Below are positions 55,361-64,000 of a stretch of 64,000 nucleotides of DNA, one piece after another. The notes below the pieces were generated by a model, which saw nothing but the letters and a program-made list of their open reading frames with translations, was not told where the DNA came from and did no database searches. This DNA comes from Caprella mutica (Eukaryota; Arthropoda; Malacostraca; Amphipoda; Caprellidae). The stretch spans positions 62,001-126,000 of the forward strand of contig CANNZV010002491.1 of assembly GCA_947561585.1 (NCBI GenBank), written 5' to 3'. The translations under genes and the position numbers were made by a program. Positions within the stretch are counted from its first letter, which is position 1, and each line of letters starts with the position of its first letter.

Positions 55361-55983
55361 TTTTTGTGGTGGGATTTAATGTACATGGAAATACTGCGAT
55401 TATACACACTGTATATTTTGGAAAATTCTTCACTAACATAATTCCATCTGTAACCTCATCTTCCTGAAATAACAATTCTATATTTTGTTATTATGATTGT
55501 TTCCGATGTTGATATATACTCCGCATATATATTTATATAACATATTCATACCTGATTTTTAATTCAGATATTCCTAATTGTTCGAATGTTATTCCAGGTC
55601 AATTTTGTTTTCATAGCTAATATTCAATTCATATTTCTATTTTACACTCGAAGTATTTGTAATGAAATGTAACTCCTAGATTGAGAATATGAATTTTAGC
55701 CTTTGAGAGAATATTCAGATTGTTTTGCTCATCTGAACGGAAAATAACAAATTCATATTTTCTCTTCGTGATGTTTTGCATGAAGTATTATTAAAATTTT
55801 CAATTTAGAATTATTCAATGCAAAATGCATTCATTTTTATTCAGTTTATAACAACTGACTTTAGTTCATATGATACCGAACCAGTGTTGAAGAAGATATA
55901 TTTGTATTGATTAATAATTAATATAATAATAATAGTAAATAATTAATAACATAATAATATTGAGGCCACCTATTGTAATTTCT
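55361..55983. other. AT-rich stretch, no gene seen
   Basis: No supported feature. Confidence 0.5.
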
Positions 55984-56113
55984 GGCTTGGTCACATAAGT
56001 GGCTTAGTCACAATAAGTGGCTTGGTCACAATAAGTGGCTTAGTCACAGTAAGTGGCTTAGTCACAATAAGTGGCTTAGTCACAATAAGTGGCTTAGTCA
56101 CAGTAAGTGGCTC
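55984..56113. repeat. 18-bp minisatellite array (R16)
   Basis: About seven units 'cacaataagtggcttagt'. A short minus frame of VTKPLI repeats results from the period. Confidence 0.93.
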
Positions 56114-56865
56114 TGAAACTTGAATGATTACCAATCTTTCATAATTTATTGGTCTCATTACACAGCTTATAGGTACCACTCGATCACCAAAGTACCTCAA
56201 TCGACTATTTAGTTCAAAATTATTAATAAAATGTTGGAATCTTAGTGTTCAATATTATGATTATTATCAGTTCAAAAGATACACTTTTTGCCACATTAAT
56301 TAAAATAGATCAGATGATTTACGTATAATATTCAACGGAGAAATAGAATTGAGAAACTAAATTTAAAGTATATGTAAGAATATATATTATACACGTTCAA
56401 TCGAATATTGGTAATGGCAAAATTGCACAGATTCAATATTTCACCATTTTTCTTTAAATTTAAGTTATTTTCTTATTGTTGAACTTCTAGATAAATGACT
56501 AGAAATTTGTCCCGTGTTTCTCCCTCTGAACCTTCTTCCCAGTCCCGAATGTTGGCCCAAAGAACAGAGAATTAGTCTTTAATTGGAATGAAAGGCCAGG
56601 AGCAATTCATTAAAGATCTCAAAAGTAATTAGGATTTTTTTCCTTTTCAGGATTTTCAGTCAAAAGCAGAAGTTTATGAAGAAATTATTTTAAAGAATAA
56701 TCAAAGAAAAATGCAGAGGGTCTAACAGATATTGATTATAATTACTATCGTGATTATTATAGTTCTATCAGGTATAAATTGTATTCACTATTATGATTAT
56801 AATAGCTTGGTCAGTTTATTTATTATAGTTTGATCAGATATTGATTATAATCACTGTCATGATTA
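56114..56865. other. AT-rich stretch, no gene seen
   Basis: No supported gene. The last 150 bp contain diverged precursors of the R17 unit ('gattataatcactatcgtg'). Confidence 0.5.
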
Positions 56866-57566
56866 TAATAGTTCGATAATAATCACTCTCATGATTATAA
56901 CAGTTCGATAATAATCACTGTCATGATTATAATAGTTCGATAATAATCACTCTCATGATTATAATAGTTCGATAATAATCACTGTCATGATTATAACAGT
57001 TCGATAATAATCACTGTCATGATTATAATAGTTCGATAATAATCACTATCATGATTATAATAGTTCGATAATAATCACTGTCATGATTATAACAGTTCGA
57101 TAATAATCACTGTCATGATTATAATAGTTCGATAATAATCACTGTCATGATTATAATAGTTCGATAATAATCACTATCATGATTATAATAGTTCGATAAT
57201 AATCACTGTCATGATTATAACAGTTCGATAATAATCACTATCATGATTATAATAGTTCGATAATAATCACTGTCATGATTATAACAGTTCGATAATAATC
57301 ACTGTCATGATTATAATAGTTCGATAATAATCACTCTCATGATTATAATAGTTCGATAATAATCACTGTCATGATTATAACAGTTCGATAATAATCACTG
57401 TCATGATTATAACAGTTCGATAATAATCACTGTCATGATTATAATAGTTCGATAATAATCACTGTCATGACTATAATAGTTCGATAATAATCACTGTCAT
57501 GATTATAATAGTTCGATAATAATCACTGTCATGACTATAATAGTTCGATAATAATCACTGTCATGA
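56866..57566. repeat. 32-bp minisatellite array (R17)
   Basis: About 22 units of 32 bp with GTTCGATAATAATCACTGTC followed by ATGATTATAATA. Variants ctgtc/ctatc/ctctc and ataata/ataaca are arranged in mixed blocks. ATAATCA...TCATGATTAT inside each unit is partly palindromic. Confidence 0.95.
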
Positions 57567-58019
57567 TTAACATAACTTTATCAGATATTATAATAGTTTT
57601 TAATTCATATTTGAAAACATAAATTAGATCAATAATCTGATTCTGAATATTCTAAATTAATCAAAAAAATATTTTCAGCAAACTAAGTTTCCACATTTAA
57701 GCCATCAAATATACAATTTTTCCCTAATAATCATTCTGTACAACCAATTGGTCTTGTATAAAAATGTCCCCATTGTTATATCTGTAAATGTCATCTAACG
57801 ACGCAATCCTTAGGCCTAATTGCAGTGACTCTATCGACATAAATGTACCCGATTGGAGCATCAAAAGTTGCTATTGCTCTACTAACCGTTCCCAAAAGTC
57901 TACTGTGGAGGGTATAATGTCCTACATAGCAAAATGTCCTCCATACATAATGTCCTCCTCTCTGCTCATCTACCAGTTTCTTCTTAAATATAAACTAGAA
58001 TACACTGCTGGGAGAGAGC
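57567..58019. other. No gene; short ATGTCCTCC repeats
   Basis: Three to four irregular units of 'caaaatgtcctccata' type at about 57915-57955, resembling foldback arm units, without an inverted partner. The 112-codon frame at 57788-58126 runs into array R18 and is not supported. Confidence 0.4.
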
Positions 58020-58570
58020 ATCACAGAGGAAAAGTTATGGTGGGCCAAAGAAGATTAAGTGAGAGAGTTATGGTGGTGCCATTGAAGATTGATAGAGAAA
58101 GTTATAGTGGGGCCATAGAAGATTGAGAGAGAAAGTTATGGTGTGGCCATAGAAGATTGAGAGAGGAATTTATGGTGGGGCTATACAGAAGATTGAGAGG
58201 GGAAAGTTATGGTGGTGCCATAGAACATTGAGAAAAAGTTATGGTGAAGGCATAGAAGATTGAGAGAGAAAGTTAGGGTGGGGCCAAAGAAGATTGAGAG
58301 AGAAAGTTAGGGTGGGGCCAAAGAAGATTGAGAGAGAAAGTTATGGTGTGGCCATAGAAGATTGAGAGAGGAATTTATGGTGGGGCTATACAGAAGATTG
58401 AGAGGGGAAAGTTATGGTGGTGCCATAGAACATTGAGAAAAAGTTATGGTGAAGGCATAGAAGATTGAGAGAGAAAGTTAGGGTGGGGCCAAAGAAGATT
58501 GAGAGAGAAAGTTAGGGTGGGGCCAAAGAAGATTGAGAGAGAAAGTTATGGTGGGGCCATAGAAGATTAC
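58020..58570. repeat. ~34-bp minisatellite array with ~205-bp higher-order repeat (R18)
   Basis: About 16 units of 33-36 bp with GAAGATTGAGAGAGAAAG and TTATGGTGGGGCCATA. A block starting 'gtgtggccatagaag' at 58141 recurs almost unchanged at 58346. Confidence 0.94.
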
Positions 58571-59481
58571 CGCAGTTGCTCACTGATATACTATAACCCT
58601 ATCGTAATTTTCTCATTGCTAATCGACTGATTTCGATTGGCAACTGTAATATAAATTATATTATATTCAATTAGGTAAGCTGCGAGTAATTGGGAGATTT
58701 CAATTGTAAATCAAATAAGGAAAGAGTTTTTTTATTGAGCATTCATTCTATTTGGCAGCCATAGTACGTGAAGTCTCATAGATTGTGGATAACAATTTAA
58801 ATATAGAAATATATTACAAATTAAATATAATAAGGAATAAAGGATAATCTTCTAAATAAAAGTTATATAATAATTATTATTATATATATATTTTGTTACA
58901 TTATCGAAAATTTGATACTTGAAACTTATTTTTCTTCCATTTTAACACAGAAAATTAAAGACTAATTAATAAATTTCAAATTGACTTTTAACATATATTC
59001 AATCAACATCATCTATATTTTTAAATAAAATCCTATTCATCTTCTTAAAGCTATACACCGTAAAACTGCAGGGAATATTAATTTCAGTTAATTAAGATTA
59101 TCATTCTTTATTAGGGGAAATATTCTTATATTTTATAGACGTAATATATTGCCAATAAAAATAGTATCTATTTACTACAGCAGATTAGATCGGTAAAATG
59201 TATCTAGGGACATGACGGATAATTGATCGGAAATTGAAAAAAGGCTTATAGGGAAACCAATTACTTTTTCGCGCATCTTTCAAAAGGGTGACGTCAATTT
59301 GTGTTTAAATAAATTGTGATAACCAATCACAAAGCAATTAATTAAAAATTCTACAAATTTAATAGAATGTAGTTAGTAAATTTTAATAAAATAATTACAA
59401 AGTAATTCTAGGCCTAATATAATGAATCAAAACAATAAATAATGGTAAATGTTCTTATAGGGTTTGTTCGTTGAGTGTTTT
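58571..59481. other. AT-rich stretch, no gene seen
   Basis: No supported feature. Confidence 0.5.
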
Positions 59482-59700
59482 TATCCTAGTTTATTTTTTA
59501 TCCTAGTTTATTTTTAATCCTAGTTTATTTTTTACCCTAGTTTATTTTTTATCCTAGTTTATTTTTAATCCTAGTTTATTTTTTACCCTAGTTTATTTTT
59601 TATCCTAGTTTATTTTTAATCCTAGTTTATTTTTTACCCTAGTTTATTTTTTATCCTAGTTTATTTTTCATCTTAGTTTATTTTTTATCCTAGTTTATTA
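59482..59700. repeat. ~17-bp minisatellite array (R19)
   Basis: About 13 units 'tatcctagtttattttt'. Variants cycle as atcc, aatcc, accc, which gives a three-unit higher-order period of about 52 bp. Confidence 0.92.
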
Positions 59701-60538
59701 TTTATTCATTTTTTTTTATTTATTCACAAATAAAGGACTTTTTCTGTATCTATTTTTTTTTTTTTACTTGAAGTGTATTAAACATGAAGAATGTATCTAT
59801 GATACGCACGGGAATATATTGACTTGGTATTTAAATATCCTGTTTCAATTAAATTTTGAACGTATTTTATCTATAAAATGAATTAGACTATGCAGACAAT
59901 GAAATTTTAATTGAATTCATTAAAAGTAACCTAATAACAGGTAACAAATTGATATTGATGGTGACCCGTTATTTTTAACGGGAAAGTACACTAGTAAAAT
60001 AATAAATTACAATGGTATCATACTTACTGACTTCTGATTTTACTGACCTCTGCTTTAGGAGAACAGCTCTCCTTGATAACTTATTTTCTAAATAACTTAT
60101 TTGATTTCACAATGTCCATTTAATCAATGAAATTGTTATTATCGTTAGTTATATTGTTATTATAAATTTTATTTTCATATGCCCCCACGAAACAGAAAAT
60201 AAAACAGAAAATACAGTACATTATTTAATGTATCAAGTCTGTATTATTTCTAATTAAATAAATCCATTTGAAAAGTCAGTTATAATTATAATTCATTATT
60301 TTATTTCGATTATATTCTGTGCGCCCAGCAAACAGAAAAGATCCCAAATGAATAAGTAGGTAATTGAATTTTTATTAATATTTTACTATTTCTCATATAA
60401 GTTATAATTGATTCATAAGAAAACATGTAATAAATAACTGAATTCATAGTCTTCTTGAAATAAGGTGATATTAAATAAATGAATTGACTAAAGGGATATA
60501 AATACCTTAAAATGTCAATTAACATTTACACATTTAAT
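59701..60538. other. AT-rich stretch, no gene seen
   Basis: No supported feature; two weakly similar 'agtctgtattatttc...' segments may be decayed repeats. Confidence 0.45.
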
Positions 60539-60875
60539 ATGTTACGAATATATTATATGGAACAAAGAAGTATAATGGATAGCAAAATTAATAAAGTCGC
60601 CTATACAGTTAACAAATAATTAAAGAAAAAGGAAATAATAGAAAAATAATAAGACATTAACCCAAGATAGTTAAATTGAAAGAACTTTATTGGAATCGTA
60701 TATTGGAATCTATATACATTCATAAACTGTCTCCATCGCTCAATGAACAAACGAGTTCTTTTAATTTAACTATTTTGGGTTAATAACTTATTATTTTTCT
60801 ATTATTTCTTTTTTCTTTAATTATTTATTAACTTTTTAGGCGACTTTATTAATTTTGCTAACCATGTTACGAATA
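60539..60875. mobile_element. Long hairpin element with 106-bp arms
   Basis: The left arm 60580-60685 and right arm 60755-60860 are inverted copies with about 90% identity by eye, around a 69-bp loop. A direct repeat ATGTTACGAATA lies at 60539-60550 and 60864-60875. The left copy is 29 bp from its arm, so it may or may not be a target duplication. No coding content. Confidence 0.65.
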
Positions 60876-61860
60876 GTGCACTTCTCTCACTCATTGAGTG
60901 TATTTTTCTGTACCACTACTTCTAATTTTTAAATAATAAAAATTATTACAAAGAAAATTGCGGAAAAGTAGAAATAGACTTTAAGATGATAAATATATTA
61001 AATTGGTAATATTCATATAAACGGTTGCACAAAAATATTTGCGATTTGTCATCACTAAAAATATTTTTTTAACAGCTGATGACAAAACAGGACAATTCAT
61101 GCTACAAAATAATCAATTTTATTTAATAACAACTATCTGAACACTCTATTGTGCATCGATATTTAATTGAAACTATATTGAAAAAAAGGCAAAACACAAA
61201 AAAAATTTATATCCATAAATAATTTCTTTATGAATTCGTAAACTACTAAAATAAGGATAAAAATAATATACCAGATATATTTATTTATTAAAATTTCAGT
61301 TCAAAAATGCCACAGATATTTATCATCAAGTTACAATTCTGTTCCGTTCAATATTGAGTGTCTGCTTGAAATTAGAACATTATAGGTTTAAATAGTAAAA
61401 AGTAGCTAATTATTCCATTTTAGGAGAACTTACTTCTATAGTTTGAAATTTTATCCAAAATTGTTGGAACTTAAAAGCGTAGATTATCAGCTGGGTTCAA
61501 TTTATGTTTGTACGCCATAGAGACCAGAACATAGTGTTGGAATACGCTAGAGTTGATATTTACTTGTGTATAGCTTGAATCGTTGTATAAGGTTAGATAT
61601 TATTCATAGGTTTATTTCATTTAGATCATATTTCAGTAGGAAGGCTAGAAATCAGAGTTGTTGTTGGATGAATTTGCGCAGTACCTCTAGCTTCAGGTCC
61701 GGAAACCAATGAATCATCGGTTAGTACCACGTAGAGATTAGGATGTTTGAGGTTTAACACATGGACCCAACAAACATATGAATGTCTATTCGATGCCGTT
61801 TGCTGTCGAATTCGTAGCGCTAACGGTGGGTATCGACTTAGCAATCATTTCGACTCATAG
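60876..61860. other. No clear gene; GC-richer patch before the Tc1-like element
   Basis: 61640-61850 is GC-richer. A 72-codon minus frame (61626-61844) reads plausible protein (VHVLNLKHPNLYVVLTDDSL and on), but I see no domain and no splice partner. It could be a fragment of a host gene or older element interrupted by the Tc1-like insertion at 61861. Confidence 0.3.
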
Positions 61861-61862
61861 TA

Positions 61863-63436
61863 CACTGCGACCAGAATTATTAGTCCAAAGAGTTTTTTGC
61901 CCATAACTCTAAAACCGTTTGCGGAAGATTTCCGAAATTTCAACCATAGGTGTAGAAGAGTATGAGACACGTTCTAACTAATTTTCAAAGTTGTACTCTT
62001 CTTTGTTTTGAATTTATTTAATATTTTCTTTTTTCAGGTGACCATAATTATTAGTCCAGTACATAATTTTTATTTAATTAGTTGAAAATGGGGCGTGGAA
62101 AGGACCTTTCAGAGCAAGAAAAAAACCTTATCATCAAGTTAACAGCTAAGAAGAAGCCTCAAGCTGAAATAGCTGCACAAATTGGACGCCATGTAAAAAC
62201 CATCAAGCGTTTTTTGGAAAATCCGAAAATTCGTAAAGAACGCAAGGATAAAGGCAAATTGAGGAAACTATCAGAAAGGGATGTGCGCCGCCTGAAGGCT
62301 ACATTGAAGAAGAACCCTGGTTCAACAAGCAAGGACATTTTTTCCGCTTCCGGGGTTGCAGATGTGTCTAAATCGACCCGCAATTCAGTTCTTGGAAAAT
62401 TTGCTAAACAAAAAAAAGCCACTATAACTCCTCCTCTCACCCTAAAACACAAAGAGAGGCGTCTAGATTGGGCCAAGAGATATATGAGAACCTCTCCAAA
62501 GCTTATATTATTCACTGACGAATGTAGAGCAACTTTGGATGGCCCTGATTGATGGTCTAAAGGATGGGTGGTTGGGGATGACCCTTCCCAAATGCGTTTG
62601 CGACGTCAGCAAGGTGGTGGAGGGGTGATGTTTTGGGCGGGAATTATAGGGGATGTACTCATTGGTCCTGTGAAGGTGCAAGAAGGTGTTAAACTCGATT
62701 CTAAGCGCTACTGTGAGTTCATTGATTCTGCTCTTTCAGACTGGTTAGATGACCTGCCTTTGGAACAACGCCGTTAAATCATATTTATGCAAGATAATGC
62801 TCCGTCGCATGCAGCAAAGAAAACCAAAGAGTTCTTGCACTCACTGGGCTTCAAGAATAACACCCTGATGGACTGGCCTGCCTGCTCACCCGATTTAAAT
62901 CCCATTGAAAATTTATGGGCCATCATCAAAAGAAGTGTTTACAGCAATGGGAAGCAGTATTCATCAAAAAATGATCTCTGGGCTGCCATACAGAATGCTG
63001 CGAAGGCTGTGGATCCTTCTACTATCAAAAAACTAACAGATTCTGTCACTGAACGAATGTTTCTAGTCATAAAATCCCAAGGATCTCACATTGGGAAATA
63101 ATCATGATTTCTGCCATATTAAATTCACTATTGACTACTTTCTTGTGTTTACAAAGTGTATTTGTATTTGGTATTTGATGTTAAAAGTTTTGTTATTTAA
63201 AAAATTCGTTTATTTATCCTTGTAACAAATTTATAAAGAAACGACTAATAATTCTGGTCACCTGAAAAATGGAAATATTAAATAAATTAAAAATTAAAAA
63301 GAGTTAACCTTCGTATAATGACACGAATGTGTCTTATATTCTTCTATACTTATGGTGAAAATTTCGTAAATTTACCGCTGCCCGTTTTTGAGATATAGTC
63401 AATAAACACTTAGGACTAATAATTCTGGTCGCAGTG
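61863..63436 (+). mobile_element. Tc1/mariner DD37E-type element with long IR/DR ends, 1574 bp
   Basis: TA duplication at 61861-61862 and 63437-63438. The outer ends start CACTGCGACCAGAATTATTA and are matched perfectly over at least 24 bp on the right. A second, inner copy of the motif ('tgacca(g/t)aattattagtc') lies at 62035-62057 and, inverted, at 63243-63264. Each is 172 bp from its outer end. The intervening parts are also recognisably inverted, so each end is about 195 bp with two transposase-site-like repeats. This is the IR/DR layout known from Sleeping Beauty-type elements. Confidence 0.9.
62088..63101 (+). pseudogene. Tc1/mariner-type transposase, two nonsense mutations
   Basis: A single frame from ATG 62088 to TAA 63099-63101, 337 codons, the usual length for Tc1-like transposases. 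It is broken by TGA at codon 155 (62550-62552) and TAA at codon 230 (62775-62777), each explainable by one substitution. There are no frameshifts. The N-terminus has the paired HTH region (LSEQEKNLIIKLTAKKKPQA). Catalytic residues: D144 in LFTDE, D236 in MQDNAPSHA, E274 in SPDLNPIENLW. The last two are 37 residues apart, so DD37E rather than DD34E. The GGGGVMFWAG motif is present. The element must have died recently, because nothing else is damaged. Confidence 0.9.
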
Positions 63437-63444
63437 TAGATATC

Positions 63445-63615
63445 GGAATGTCTGTTTCTGAATGATTCTGAATTTATATTTCGAGTAGAAACACGAAAAC
63501 CGATGCATGGTTTTAACAGCATCATCTTGACGTCGGCATGCCCGTTTCCAAAAGATATCTGAATTTATACTTCAACCAGAAGTGCGAAAACAGATACGTA
63601 GTTTTAAAAAAATCA
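63445..63615. repeat. Diverged ~95-bp direct duplication
   Basis: 63440-63530 and 63535-63615 share 'gaatttatatttc' / 'gaatttatacttc', 'agaaacacgaaaaccgat' / 'agaagtgcgaaaacagat' and 'ggttttaa' / 'agttttaa'. Unit copies are about 75% similar by eye. Confidence 0.55.
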
Positions 63616-63831
63616 TTTCAAATTTGGAAATTCATTTTCTTATATTACTGTTTTATAATACGTATAGAAATGTAGGAATTATTTCTATTCAATTGGACGG
63701 TAGCTTTCTATATAACATACGTAGTGCTCCCTTTAAACTATTCCCAATAAATAATACACTTATAGGGGACTATACGGCAGTTGTAACCAATCAAACAATC
63801 CTATTCCAACTCCAATAAATCGCTACAATCA

Positions 63832-63910
63832 CCTGTTTACACGTACTGATAAATTGCAACAACCTCTTTATTACGATAAATTGCTCCAATTTATCGTAGC
63901 GTGTAAACGG
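63832..63910. mobile_element. Short MITE with CCYGTTTACACG ends
   Basis: The left end CCTGTTTACACGTACTGATA and the right end in reverse complement CCCGTTTACACGCTACGATA are inverted over about 29 bp (five mismatches), with an 80-bp total span. The rest of 63616-64000 shows no gene. Confidence 0.5.
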
Positions 63911-64000
63911 GCCTTTTAGGTACGATCGAGCATTGACACGCTAGTGCGATTGTGAACTGGATCAACGAAAAGTAAGCGATACTGGAACATCGGTTGTTGA

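Overview
The window is strongly AT-rich animal DNA. It has spliced genes with GT-AG introns, TA-, TTAA-, 8-bp and 9-10-bp target-site duplications of eukaryotic DNA transposons, and no bacterial gene organisation. A C-type lectin-like family in tandem, together with a dispersed repeat rich in AGGTCA half-sites that ends in a 'ggtatgcgctctaccgagtgc' tail, makes me think of a mollusc or another lophotrochozoan. That placement comes from memory of such repeats and is weakly supported.

The only convincing host genes lie between 9.5 and 29.6 kb, all on the plus strand. They are three tandem paralogues of a five-exon secreted protein: signal peptide, a cysteine-containing N-terminal region, and a C-terminal C-type lectin-like domain (CTLD). 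Copy 1 (9589-13467) and copy 2 (17097-22821) are intact, with identical exon phases. Copy 3 (28431-29588) has lost the start codon, has a frameshifted exon 2, and ends where a 19-bp minisatellite starts exactly at its third splice donor. Exon 1 and 51 bp upstream are almost identical between copies 1 and 2, while the CTLD exons differ widely.

The rest is repeats. I tally about 12.5 kb (roughly a fifth of the window) in about 20 long tandem arrays, with unit lengths from 15 to 51 bp (one degenerate array has units of about 85 bp). Several arrays have higher-order periods. One 32-bp unit occurs in two arrays 43 kb apart in opposite orientation.

The most interesting layer is a set of foldback-like elements whose terminal inverted repeats are themselves short tandem arrays of 15-17-bp units. 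Each element has its own unit. Clear examples are 8157-8879 (perfect 9-bp duplication ACAAAATAT), 49845-50813 (perfect 9-bp duplication AATGATTAA), and 18102-20521 (perfect 10-bp duplication inside an older dispersed repeat). Another, 10232-10907, sits just after the exon 2 splice donor of gene copy 1, and copy 2 supplies the empty site. Intron 1 of copy 2 holds a four-level nest of such insertions. No transposase for them is visible. The 9-10-bp duplications suggest, but do not prove, mobilisation by a Mutator-like transposase.

Other mobile DNA: a decayed Tc1/mariner DD37E element with long IR/DR-type ends (61863-63436), a Tigger/pogo-like element with an HTH relic and a Pro/Ser/Thr-type minisatellite (47448-49138), a Tigger-type MITE (51814-52428), several piggyBac-like TTAA MITEs, an hAT-like MITE (2725-2903), and hairpin elements. 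Many long open frames in the window come only from tandem arrays and should not be read as genes.
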